A DNA stretch of 64,000 nt from Flaccisagitta enflata. Lineage: Eukaryota > Chaetognatha > Sagittoidea > Aphragmophora. A program made the position numbers and the translations under genes. The notes beneath the pieces were generated by a model. The model had not been told where the DNA came from and did not search any database. It saw only the letters and a list, made by a program, of their open reading frames with translations. The DNA is taken from positions 79,112,001 to 79,176,000 of the forward strand of contig OZ231126.1 in assembly GCA_965153355.1 (NCBI GenBank). The letters run 5' to 3'. This document shows, piece after piece, positions 32,087 through 42,064 of the stretch (positions are counted from its first letter, which is position 1; each line of letters starts with the position of its first letter).

Positions 32087-32960
32087 AGAAAAGCGTGTTA
32101 CCAGTAATGGCGACTATCGTCGCGAGGAAAAAAGTCGTAAGTATTGGTCACTTTTCACCAAGCTTTTGTCTTCAGTCATTGCAATTTTCTTTATTTGTTA
32201 GATTAAATCAAGAGCTATATATGAATTGTTTGCACTGAAAATTAGAGAAAAATAGAACTGAGCAAAACGAGCTAGATAAGTTAAAATGCTCAAATCATTC
32301 ATTCAGACAACCAGCTATGCTCACAGACATGTTCTTTTGTATTTGCATGCTCCAACATGTGTCAAAACATTCATTTATTCTATTTGGAATCAGAAGAAAA
32401 GATTGAGCTAAATGAGCTTAATGAGCTAAAATACTCAACAACACTCTTAGAGATGAGCAGCTATGCTCAGTAATATGTTGTCTTGTATTTGTGTAGTCAG
32501 AGACTTATCAGATCATTTATCTGTTTATTCTATTCAAACTCCAAAACTTCAATAAAAAGACTGAGCTAAATGAGCTAAATAAGCTAGAATACTCAAAAAC
32601 ACTTTCACAGATAAGCAGCTATGCTCATAAACATGTTTTCTTGTATTTGCATTGCTCAAACAAACATCAATGTACTTTTTTATTTATCCTACACAAAATC
32701 ATAAAAATAAAAAAAATTCAATTTGAATTTTTTTGCAAAAAAAACTTTAAAAAATCAAAACTTGAAAAATTTTTGTCGAAGAACATTCTGATTGACGCCA
32801 AATGAAAGAGAATTATCCAAATTTCCCAGTTAATTTCGTCAGGGCCCAATTGCAATCGCTTGATTGAGACCTAAATTCTTAATAAGAAAAAGAAAACAAT
32901 GTTTCTCTGGAATATGTCAAAAAGTCGAAGACTGGCTTCGACCCTTTTCCCAATCAAATC
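32087..32960 (+). repeat. Dispersed repeat G, copy 1
   Basis: Diverged inverted homolog of 46109-46975. It contains ATGGCGACTATCGTCGCGAGG…GTCGTAAGT (a mini-exon with a consensus donor), three to four ~140-bp tandem units (GAGCTAAATGAGCTAAAATACTC…CAGCTATGCTCA…CTTGTATTTGC) and a hairpin GTCGAAGACTGGCTTCGAC near 32925. Confidence 0.75.
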
Positions 32961-33223
32961 ATATTCAATCATATCTTGATGACATGCATAAGGCATATAG
33001 AAGTCGCCTATAAGCCTTTGTATGTTTGTTGCATAATAGGTAAAGTTCTATATTGGATGTTATCTAATCTTGTTCAATCATCTAGATTTTCTTTAGTCTA
33101 CATTTTACAGATTATCGTTATCATCTTCGTACATGATTTCTTGCATGTTCCTTAGGTAATACTCTTTTATTTATCATGCGTATACACGTGTTTACTTTGG
33201 ATTATGCTTTTATCTATGAATGA
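32961..33223. other. No recognised feature
   Basis: AT-rich spacer between repeat G and the D-family element. Confidence 0.5.
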
Positions 33224-34156
33224 CAGGGGTGTATATGATTAAGTCGCTTTTGATTCCCCCCCTGCCTTTGACTTTCTTCCCCGTGGCGCAACGCGTTGCG
33301 TTTTAAAATCTATGATTTTCTTCCCAAAAAGGTATAAAACATTGTAGTTAAGGTTCATATGACGCACTGAAATTAAAGTAAGAGGAATTTACCCAGAGGA
33401 CAAAGTTACCATTCACTTCACTATTTTTGCTTACGTCAATGCTTGTGTTTTATTTTTTTTGTACTGAAATGTGTAAACTTAAATGAGGAATCCAAACTGT
33501 CACTGTCAAATGACAAAAATGCAAAAAGATGGAAGGAAATTCGATTCTAATGAGACTTAAAAGTGAAAGAAATAGTGACAATCATTTCAGTAACTGCTCA
33601 TTGAAAATTTTAAATTTGCATAAAAAATCCAAATATCATTAAAATAAGAACATAGCGCCCTCAGCATATGTTATAGGAATTGCGCTATGTTCTTGTTTTG
33701 TTGATATTTTGATTTTCTATGCAAATTTAAAATTTTCAATGAGCCATGGTACATTGACAAAAGAAGTTTTTTATTGTATTTCGCATATTTTTTTCAGCTC
33801 AAAAGTAAAGGATTGGAGTTTAAAACTGGCATATGCAAGTCAATTCATGCAAAATATGGCTGTTGACAGTTTAATTGAAAACATAAAAACAAAAATTATC
33901 ATTAAATTTCATTTTATAAATTTCATGATTTATCTAGCTCGGGTAGCAAATTCTATGGTAATTTTCAGTGCGTCATATAGTGTTAAATTGTGTTTTACTG
34001 ACTAGTTTTTATAATTTGCTACCGCCAAAAGTTATTTTTTCTCCAAATTTTCTTTTTTTTCCCTTTTTCCCTCTTTGATTTCCTTCCCCATCCCCAGACC
34101 CTTTGATTCCTTTCGCCCACCAAGGGGGGGGGGGAACTCAATTATATACTGGCCTG
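33224..34156. mobile_element. D-family element, copy with nested insertion
   Basis: CAGGGGTGTATATGATTAAGTCGC at the left and ACTCAATTATATACTGGCCTG at the right. Removing the nested element leaves ~315 bp, equal to the copy at 2884. Interior blocks GGCGCAACGCGTTGCG and TTGTGTTTTACTGACTAG are shared. Confidence 0.75.
33360..33975. mobile_element. Nested TA-flanked element with central palindrome
   Basis: TGACGCACTGAAA(A)TTA inverted ends, with TA at 33358-33359 and 33976-33977. Excision restores AAGGTTCATATAGTGTTAA, which aligns without a gap to AAGGCTTAAATAGTGTTAA in the empty copy near 3018. The centre holds a ~60-bp inverted repeat (about 33597-33660 and 33683-33745). Confidence 0.83.
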
Positions 34157-34168
34157 ATTGAATGATGT

Positions 34169-34509
34169 TGTCGCGTATTTGACCCCCGCGACGGGGCGCC
34201 TCTCCTTCTCCGCCGTGCATCGACAAATGAGGACGCAGTATTTCTACGAACCCATGACTATATTTGTAAGAAAGGACCGTACATGAAATGACATAAACGA
34301 AGATGGCTGATGATATACCTATGACATACTTATGACATATCATGACGCACCGATTTGTTGGGCGAATGTGGAGAGACGTATCATAAATGAAGAAAGAAAC
34401 TAAAGAAATAAGAAAATAATAAAAGACCGAGTCGCAAACTAGGCTAGCGATCCTATAAAGACTAAACTAAGAAACTAGCACCGTTAGCTACGAGCGTATT
34501 TCCTTGACA
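34169..34509 (-). repeat. TRIM-like element, 3' LTR
   Basis: 341 bp, TGTCGCG…CTTGACA on the plus strand; direct repeat of 34926-35266. Confidence 0.92.
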
Positions 34510-34913
34510 CTCCCGTCCCAGCCGCCGTATCGAAGATTCGAGGATGGAAACGTGATGGAAATGCGCGAGTAGATCTTTGATGGTATGAGCCAGCTTCCTC
34601 CTTCTCCCGCCGTCAGAAGCTTCTTCCGCCGTCGCGGCGTTGATTCGAAAGCGACATTGCGTGCGGAAAATGTTTGCCGCGATGTCGATGGGGTATCTTG
34701 TTTTGACGCGGTGTCTTTGTTTTCCGCGCCGTGCACACAACGCTTCGTGTCCGCGTCATCCACGTTATGCGACTTGGGGAATGGAGTTCTTGTTATTTTG
34801 TTTGTTGCGTTAACTTTTTCCTCGTGCGCTGACGCTTTCGCATTGACGTCCGCCGGTGGTGAGTCTTTCGAAGGCGTAAGAAGTCCTTTTTCATTGCCGA
34901 TCGTACGGAGGCC
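34488..34913 (-). CDS. Open frame inside the miniature LTR element
   Basis: On the minus strand the frame after a TGA at 34916 stays open for 141 codons across nearly the whole interior and ends with TAG at 34488, inside the 3' LTR. An in-frame ATG at 34763 would give 91 residues. Composition is protein-like (Lys/Thr/Ser-rich start, RRRKK cluster, then a hydrophobic/aromatic end) and CpG-rich, unlike the surrounding AT-rich DNA. A second minus frame (34740-34462) is also open and reads like a helical segment downstream, so a frameshift within a captured coding sequence is possible. I recognise neither as Gag. Expression is unknown. Confidence 0.4.
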   Translation of the reverse strand, partial: GLRTIGNEKGLLTPSKDSPPADVNAKASAHEEKVNATNKITRTPFPKSHNVDDADTKRCVHGAENKDTASKQDTPSTSRQTFSARNVAFESTPRRRKKLLTAGEGGSWLIPSKIYSRISITFPSSNLRYGGWDGSVKEIRS

Positions 34914-34925
34914 TCAAATCGTCAT

Positions 34926-35266
34926 TGTCGCGTATTTGACCCCCGCGACGGGGCGCCTCTCCTTCTCCGCCGTGCATCGACAAATGAGGACGCAGTATTT
35001 CTACGAACCCATGACTATATTTGTAAGAAAGGACCGTACATGAAATGACATAAACGAAGATGGCTGATGATATACCTATGACATACTTATGACATATCAT
35101 GACGCACCGATTTGTTGGGCGAATGTGGAGAGACGTATCATAAATGAAGAAAGAAACTAAAGAAATAAGAAAATAATAAAAGACCGAGACGCAAACTAGG
35201 CTAGCGATCCTATAAAGACTAAACTAAGAAACTAGCACCGTTAGCTACGAGCGTATTTCCTTGACA
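34926..35266 (-). repeat. TRIM-like element, 5' LTR
   Basis: 341 bp; single mismatch to the other LTR at 35189. Confidence 0.92.
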
Positions 35267-35271
35267 GATGT

Positions 35272-36724
35272 TTTTTACCTTGCACCAACACACTTAGACG
35301 TTTTCATTTCGATGCAAAGACCCAATTCCTGGGATGATTACTGAACAATGAAAGATAAGCCTTTCTTTATGTGAACAATTATTTAAATGACACAACAAGC
35401 ATTATTGAATATTTATAGATTGAACCAGAAAATCATAGTAAAGTTAAAACTTGTTCTGCCACATGATGATGAGTAAAATAATTGGCTGTTGTGCCTTATG
35501 ACAACTCTCGGTGTCTGAAGAGCAATCAGTGTCATTGTCTTTTTTCATCTGACTTCCCTCCCTTTTTTAAACGGCTTGCATATGATTCAAACAGTTAATG
35601 GTCCATGATTGCCATACGACTCGTCAGTCGTGAGCCATTTCCATGGCCTATGGCCACTGGCATTACATCAAGTGTGTGATTCTTTAGCGTCAGCCATGCG
35701 GCGCGATCGCATCTGTCTTTTCTTTCCGTCCCTGTCAGCATTTAGCTCGGAGCGGTCAATTGTTTCCTCCGCCCCACCTCCTCCTCCCATGACCATTACT
35801 TTTCTATGCCATGAACACTGTACTCATAACTATGGCAAAAAAAAAACCAAACAGTTACTTCTTTTGCTCATAAATCCTTTGAAAATTCACCCAGTGTGCT
35901 GAAATTTTTACTGAAGTTACTTTTTAGTATCATTAAGCATCACTGAAAAAATCAATGACCTGCTCTAAATAGTTTGAGAATTATAGATTTTTTAAAAGTG
36001 CTTGTCAGAAGATAAGAAATTCAATGTACACACATAAGAATTTACTAAGAATGAATAAACAAACTTAAAAAAACCATACTAAATCTAGTCCGATTTTGAT
36101 GAAATTTGAAGTGGAAGTAGACCACATTGTTAGCAGGCTGGGATAAAAATTTCATTACAAAACTCCGATTAATTTAGCAGAAACAGCAAGTTTTCTAAAA
36201 CTTTTTTTGTGGTTTTTAGAATGAAGTAAATGAAGATGAAATCTGAAATATAAATCGATGCTAAGGCCAGAGTTTTTTACCAATTATCATGAGTTTTTAA
36301 CTGGTAACTTTTGTACATATGATTCATCCGCAGTAAAATTTTTGTGAATATTGAAGCATTTTTAATCCCCCAAATTGCAAAAATATTCTAACAGGTAGCA
36401 GAATATTTCTTATCCTGAGCAACTTACAATCAAGCAATATCTACCCCACTAGACTTTATCTGAGTAGATGCGAATTTTGCCTAGTATTAGTAAATATTAT
36501 CATCAGACTACAGTTCAAAAATCATGACAAAACTCCCAAAACTTTTTGCACAATGCCAATTTTACTGAAAATGGTATTATTTTGATTTAGGATAAACGTC
36601 ATCTCTGGCAGTCCAAAAAAGAAGTGACTTCAGTAAAAACGTGATAACGGCTATCAGCCTAAACTTCTATCAGCCCTCACCCCTACAGCTCACAGCCTCG
36701 CACCACGTCTAAAAGGGGTGCCAC
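35272..36724. other. 1.4 kb without a recognised gene
   Basis: AT-rich. TTTTTACTGAAGT(T/C)ACTT near 35909 is mirrored near 36618-36640 and could be the ends of another inverted-repeat element, but no target duplication is evident. The 97-codon open frame at 35609 has no features I can support. Confidence 0.4.
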
Positions 36725-36727
36725 CTA

Positions 36728-36935
36728 AAGCTCATCTGGGCGATCTAAAAGATTCAGTCCTGCTATTTGAAGCCTGCCCTGCCTGCCCTCCACATTGGTA
36801 CAAAATTTGCCATTTTGGGAAATGTTAAAAGTGAGAAATGTAAAAAATTCATCTATTTCGAATCCTGTACTTTCCTTGTTAGGTTGAAATAGAGAAACCT
36901 CCTCGATGGAACTACTTTTATTCGCATTATCTTTT
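36728..36935 (-). CDS. Possible terminal exon, unidentified protein
   Basis: A minus-strand open piece of ~69 codons with mixed, protein-like composition (a Lys/Asn-rich start, then an acidic and Phe-rich centre) ends at TAG, with the stop codon at 36725-36727. AATAG just upstream could be an acceptor. It lies downstream, in minus orientation, of the stronger exon candidate at 37619-37805, with a foldback element between them. The link to that exon is only positional. A chance open frame is about as likely. Confidence 0.25.
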
Positions 36936-37026
36936 TTTCTATTTACACCACACACGGTCACTCCTTAATGTTTTATCTCGTCCGTAATTCTTCTTCATAC
37001 GCCTCCGCTTTAAATCCCAAATTGTA

Positions 37027-37573
37027 CAGTACATTCCGAGCAAACTCGACTAAAACTGGAGGATATTTTTTTGATACCTTAATTTCTTTCCTTAGCTTCA
37101 TTTTTGGTATCTAGGCTATTTAAAGAACGCCTAATTCCTTGAATATATTTGACAGTCAAAAAACATAACTCATGAAGTCAAAGTCCATGGAGACTTCATT
37201 TTAGAGTGTTTTAACCAAGACCATTAGATTCAACAGAAAATTCTACCTAAGTTTTGAAAAAAAGATCTCCTCAAATCTTTACAGGGTTTACAATCATTTT
37301 AAGTTTTTAAGGACATATGTTTGATTAAGCTGATTTTTTTTCTCAAATTTAAGTAAAATTTTCTGCTGAATCTAATGGGCTAGGATAAAACACTCTTAGA
37401 TGAAACCTTCATGGACTTTAATTTTATGAGTTATGTTTCTTTACGGCCACATATATTCAAGGAATTAAGTGTCCTTTAATTAACTTAGACACTAAAAATA
37501 AAGCTAGGAAAATGAAATTAAGGTAATAAAAGTTTATCCTCCAGTTTTAGTCGGGTTTGCTCGGAATGCACTG
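37027..37573. mobile_element. F-family foldback element, copy 1
   Basis: CAGTACATTCCGAGCAAACTCGACTAAAACTGGAGGAT and its mirror ending GGAATGCACTG enclose long arms that pair over most of the element (AAT-CCTTGAATATATTTG, ATTAGATTCAACAGAAAATT and so on). TA precedes the left end; AA follows the right end, probably a mutated TA. Second copy at 42736. Confidence 0.8.
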
Positions 37574-37618
37574 AAACTATCATCTAACTCCACAGTCTGA
37601 GGTTCCCTGTCTCCTTAC

Positions 37619-37805
37619 CTCAAAATCTTGGTTTCTGCTCATGTTTCCTTTCTCAGTTTTTGTTTTCTCATTTGCTTCGGAAAATGTCATTTCATCATCA
37701 CTTCTTTCGGCTTCTTTCGGCTTCTCTCTCTTCATCAACGTCTCTTTCTCCTTCCCATCTCGCGTCAACTGCCAAAGCCCTTTTTGGTTTCCAACCTCTT
37801 CAATC
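37619..37805 (-). CDS. Candidate internal exon, unidentified charged protein
   Basis: On the minus strand GATTTAG|G (acceptor at 37806-37807) opens 187 bases that read without a stop and end at GATTTTGAG|GTAAGG (37619|37618), a near-consensus donor. The first base completes a split codon and the exon ends on a codon boundary. The 62 residues are strongly charged (Lys/Glu repeats, [17 protein letters not shown]) and look like a disordered or coiled segment. The upstream intron would contain the (GCCAAC)n array and the downstream intron the foldback at 37027. I do not recognise the protein. The acceptor is weak, since the hexamer array leaves little pyrimidine tract. Confidence 0.45.
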
Positions 37806-37812
37806 CTAAATC

Positions 37813-38298
37813 AAACGCCAACGCCAACGCCAGCGCCAACGCCAGCGCCAACGCCAGCGCCAACGCCAACGCCAACGCCAACGCCAACGCCAAAGCCAAC
37901 GCCAACGCCAACGCCAACGCCAACGCCAAAGCCAACGCCAACGCCAACGCCAACGCCAACGCCAACGCCAACGCCAACGCCAAAGCCAACGCCAACGCCA
38001 ACGCCAACGCCAACGCCAAAGCCAACGCCAACGCCAACGCCAACGCCAAAGCCAAAGCCAAAGCCAAAGCCAACGCCGACGCCAACGCCAACGCCAAAGC
38101 CAACGCCAACGCCAACGCCAACGCCAACGCCAACGACAACGACAACGCCAACGCCAACAACAACGCCAACGCCAAAGCCAACGCCAACGCCAACGCCAAC
38201 GCCAACGCCAACGCCAAAGCCAAAGCCAAAGCCAACGCCAACGCCAACGCCAACGCCAACGCCAAAGCCAACGCCAACGCCAACACCAACGCCAAAGG
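37813..38298. repeat. (GCCAAC)n hexanucleotide array
   Basis: About 80 units with GCCAAA and GCCAGC variants. All six frames are open because no stop can occur, giving spurious Ala-Asn, Thr-Pro, Leu-Ala, Trp-Arg and Val-Gly repeats. Confidence 0.97.
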
Positions 38299-38371
38299 CA
38301 GACTGCGTCATTCCCATTCATATTTTCGTCTGGTCTCGGATAATCGATCTGTTTCAATTAACGTCTAACAA

Positions 38372-38504
38372 TGGGTGCGCCACGCAGAGCAGACGTGCGC
38401 CGCGTGTGATGGAAAAGAGCAGATGTGCGTCGCAATCGATCTGTGCGCCACGCAGAGCAGATATGCGCCGCGTGTGATGGAAAAGAGCAGATGTGCGTTG
38501 CAAT
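38372..38504. repeat. ~66-bp satellite, left part
   Basis: Two units of TGCGCCACGCAGAGCAGA…GCGCCGCGTGTGATGGAAAAGAGCAGATGTGCGTCGCAATC. The array is interrupted by the hAT-like element and continues at 39712. Confidence 0.9.
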
Positions 38505-39711
38505 TAGGGCTTAGTCAAGGATTTGATATTTTTCCTCGATGATTAATCGCCAAAAATCCTAATTCCTCGAGGAATCCTCGAGCATTTTCGAGGATTTTTT
38601 TCAGCATTCTATAATTGATTATAAATAACTATTCTACCCATTAGTTCTAAAAAGAAAGAAATGGTAACACAATGGGACTTGTTTTTCTTTTAAACTTTAT
38701 AGAATAACATATTTCAAAGTTGGCCACAAACAAATTAATACTTTTTTTCAGTTTTATAAACAAAATGAAGTTACATTATTTGTCTCAGGGGATCACGAGT
38801 GACGAGGAATTCTTTCTTCAAGTTTTTCCGGAGGAAAGTAAGCAGTCACGTGTAAAATGATCCTAGGCAGCTTAATTGTACTCGAAGTATTCTGTGCTAT
38901 CGAAGTATTTTGCAGTACTGAAGTATCACGCTATATCATAATACTTCAATATATCTTAGTGCCGAAATCTGACATCCCCCCCAAAAAAAAACCGCTACGG
39001 ATTAAGGTTTAGGGAACCCTGATTCGTCATTGGTGTGATGTTTTGGGCGGCATAGCTAGAGAAAGACAGAGGAATAAAATGAGCGAGGGAGCAAGAAAGC
39101 GAGAGTGCAAAAGAGACGCTGAAAGACGCACATAAAACATGCATATGGACAAAGAAAAAGGCCAACACCTTACAGTTGTATGCGGTTGTTATGACTACAA
39201 GACCAAAAGATTAAAATAAATTGAAATAATTCAAAATGACTTTAAATGACGTAAAACATGTGACAGACTGACAGACCCACCGACCGACAGACGGACAGAG
39301 CAGGTCAGTGTCTTGTGCATGCGACTAAGAATAAGAGACGGCTAAAGAGATTTAATTTGAAAAGGCGAGTAGGTTTAATTTGTCAGATGACGCTTGATAT
39401 CAGATGATATTTGTAACTAAGTTCTAAAACTGAGTCCTTGAAGTATTTTGATGAATCACCATTATTTGATTTTTAGGGTTTATCAGTCCATCTATGAGCT
39501 CCGTCAATCCGTCTGTCTGTCAAAAATATTTTTGTCTTATTGTCTTTTCATGTGTGTTCCTGCATATCTATGATGAGTCATGTCTGTCCATCCTTTGGTT
39601 GGATTGTTAGAACAAAATTTTTCCTCCGAGGATTTTTGCTTTCCTCGAGCAAGCAATGCAAAATTTTTCCTTGATTAATCGTCGAGCAATTAATTGCTCG
39701 ACTCACCCCTA
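38505..39711. mobile_element. Non-autonomous hAT-like element
   Basis: Ends TAGGGCTTAGTC and (reverse) TAGGGGTGAGTC fit the hAT terminal pattern. The 8-bp duplication GTTGCAAT lies at 38497-38504 and 39712-39719. Both flanks are the same 66-bp satellite, so the insertion site is clear. 1.2 kb, no transposase frame; subterminal TCGAGGAATCCTCGAG-type palindromes and CGAAGTATT repeats. An HLE-A2 copy is nested inside. Confidence 0.88.
39158..39333 (+). mobile_element. HLE-A2, compact copy
   Basis: AAAAAGGCCAACACCTTACAGTTGTATGCGGTTGTTATGACTACAAGACC, short AATGACTTTAAATGACGT segment, CAGACCCACCGACCGACAGACGGAC and GTCTTGTGCATGCGACTAAGAAT. ~175 bp, shows the A2 type without insertions. Confidence 0.75.
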
Positions 39712-39850
39712 GTTGCAATCAATATGAGCGCCATGCAGAGCAGATGTGCGCCGCGTGTGATGGAAAAGAGCAGATGTGCGTCGCAATCAATCTGTGCGCC
39801 ACGCAGAGCAGATATGCGCCACGCGTGTTCTTAAAGAACAGACGTGCGTT
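39712..39850. repeat. ~66-bp satellite, right part
   Basis: GTTGCAATCAATATGAGCGCCATGCAGAGCAGATGTGCGCCGCG and one further unit continue the array at 38372. Confidence 0.9.
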
Positions 39851-40071
39851 GCGTTGAGTCTCTGCTGCTATGCAGTGCAGTGTGCAGACCCACGTCATGT
39901 TACTGCGTAATACGAAATGAGACATGAAGAGGATGACTAAATTCGACTTGGGTAGCCCAACAAAGGGAAGTGTAATTGGGCAGTCGAGCTGAAGGCACAA
40001 CTTGGCATAGTTATCGAGCGGTGAAAAGTGAATTGCGTATGGTGGTAGTGTGCGATGTGGGGCAGCAAGTG

Positions 40072-40445
40072 CTCTTAGCGGCAGTGTGGGGCAGTGTGGG
40101 GCAGTGTGAGGCGATGTGGGGCAGTGTGATGAGGTGCGGGGCAGTGTGAGGCGGTGCGGGGCAGTGGGACAGTGCAGGGCAGTGTGGGACAGTGTGGGGC
40201 AATGTGGAACAGTGTGGGACAGTGTGGGACAGAGTTGGAGAGTGTGGGGCAGTGTGGGGCAATATTGGGCGGAGCGGGGCGGTGTGGGGCAGTGTGGGGC
40301 AGTGCGAGGTCAATGCTGAGCAGTATGGGGCCAATGAGGGGCAGTGTAGGGCAGTATGGTCCACACATTGTGGGGGTAGAGTGTGGCACTGTGGGGGCAG
40401 AGTGGGGCGGTGTGGGGCGGTGTGGGGCGGTGCAGAGCAACGTGT
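40072..40445. repeat. ~10-bp minisatellite GCAGTGTGGG
   Basis: About 36 degenerate units (GCAGTGTGGG, GCGGTGTGGG, ACAGTGTGGG). Cys/His/Pro-rich minus frames are repeat translations. Confidence 0.92.
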
Positions 40446-40628
40446 GTCAGAGAGTGGCCAAGGATGGATAATGCCACTGCGTATTAAATATCGAATGACA
40501 AGGACGAATATTGGTTTCCAACCAAACGGAAGAATCGCATCTGCCGCCGGCAACTGCTGCATCTGCCGTCGGCATAATAAACGCTGAAACGTGAAGACAA
40601 TTATCCAGCGGGATAAAAAGAAGAGACG

Positions 40629-40760
40629 GTGGTGGTGGTGGTAGTGGTGGTGGTGGTGGTGGTGGTGGTGGTGGTGGTGGTGGTGGTGGTGGTGGTGGTG
40701 GTGGTGGTGGTGGTGGTGGTGGTGGTGGTGGCGCTGGTGGTGGTGGTGCTGGTGGTGGTA
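40629..40760. repeat. (GGT)n microsatellite
   Basis: Almost pure GGT triplets with a few GCT and AGT interruptions; it reads poly-His on the minus strand. Confidence 0.95.
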
Positions 40761-41277
40761 ACTGCGATAGTGGTGACGATAGTGGTGACAGTGCAGTGAT
40801 GACGGCGGTGGCATAAGCAAGCGATGGAGCAGGTGAAAAAACAAAAGATTGGGAAAAAGGCGAGTAAAATTATAAACAGCGTTCAGTAGCTACAACTATG
40901 GAACAGCTTAACGCATACGGTGGAATTGTTATTGGTCGTTTGATTTAGATCGCTGGCATTCTGTCAGCACAGTGAGAACTTCATTCAATTTAAAGATGGT
41001 AATTCATCTTTACATCAAATGTTTCAATGGTCGTCAACTCATTGATGAATTCGGTTCTGCAGATTGTATTCTGCATATTCATAACTTTCTTTTTGTTCAT
41101 CGACAGTAGGAAAATATTGATAATTTGATAATTTGATGTTCTTGCCTTTTCTTTTCAAACAAGATTTGCATATTCAAACACATTCCGTATTCCAGCAGTG
41201 AATTGAATCTGAATTTCCAATTACAAAACAATCCTAAGAAAAACCCATCCATCTTTGAAACTGTAGAACCAGTTTTT
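40761..41277. other. No recognised feature
   Basis: Unique-looking sequence; no exon or repeat boundary identified. Confidence 0.45.
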
Positions 41278-41778
41278 GGGCAGCGGCCTTGGAGGGGCCG
41301 ATGACCTATGATTCCACATAGGGCAATTTTCTCCGTTTTCCGTTTTCCATACGCCCACCCCTCCCCAAAGCTTCAAAACAGACCTCCCAAACTGCAAATG
41401 AAGCCCTTTAGAACCCAAATAAGGCCTTTAAGACCCTAAAGCAGGCCTTACAGACCCCAAATCAGACCATTCTGGCCCCAAAAAAGGCCTCTCAGCCCCC
41501 AAATCAGGCCTCCCAGACCCCAAAATCAGGTTTCACAGACCCCGAATCAGGCCACTCAGACCTCAAATTAAGTCTCTCAGACCCCAAATTAGGCCTTGCA
41601 GACCCCTAATCAGACCTTTCAGACCCCAAATTAGACCCCTCAGACCCAATATCAGGCCTTTCAGACCCCAAATCAAGCCTTTCAAACCCCAAACCACGCG
41701 TCTCAGACCCTAAATCGGACCAGAGAAAATTACCCTATGTGGAATCATAGGTCATTGGCCCCTCCGGAGCTGCTGCCC
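41278..41778. mobile_element. C-family foldback element, copy 3
   Basis: GGGCAGCGGCCTTGGAGGGGCCGATGACCTATGATTCCACATAGGGCAATTTTCTCC at the left is mirrored at 41722-41778 with a few changes. The interior is a ~21-bp satellite AGACCCCAAATCAGGCCTCTC. The tail GGGGCATCGGGTACCGCTGATCATGTAACGC follows at 41813. Confidence 0.83.
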
Positions 41779-42064
41779 CTCTCACAATCTCAATCCCACA
41801 TACACTAACTTAGGGGCATCGGGTACCGCTGATCATGTAACGCTTTTCTTCTTTTTTTTTTGTTCATTTTCTTTATAGTTTCATCCTGTATAACGGGTCC
41901 GAGAGAAACGGAAATCCGCCTTTAACAGATATGAAATGTTGGTCCGTCCATCACAAGTGCTACTTATTTTGGGTTGTTGCTGTCTTTGACCTCACAGCTT
42001 AAATATGGCCCTTGCGACTGGAGTTGCCGGGTATGTTTTTTCTATTATTGGTGGAATTCTGTTA

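Larger units (their letters stand above)
34169..35266 (-). mobile_element. Miniature LTR element (TRIM-like)
   Basis: Direct repeats 34169-34509 and 34926-35266 (341 bp each) begin TGTC and end GACA and differ at one base (T at 34432, A at 35189). The 5-bp duplication GATGT flanks the element on both sides (34164-34168 and 35267-35271). The 416-bp interior is far too short for Gag-Pol. A purine tract GGGACGGGAG (minus strand, 34519-34510) abuts the LTR at 34509, which sets the minus orientation. I could not assign a primer-binding site. Mobilisation by an autonomous element in trans is inferred. Confidence 0.92.

Noticed and set aside
34585-35043. 152-codon plus-strand frame through the miniature LTR element
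   Set aside because: It runs from the interior into the LTR against the element's orientation; the coding-like frames are on the minus strand.
35908-36640. Inverted TTTTTACTGAAGT(T/C)ACTT pair as transposon ends
   Set aside because: Only ~20 bp with mismatches and no flanking duplication; mentioned in the spacer entry but not called.
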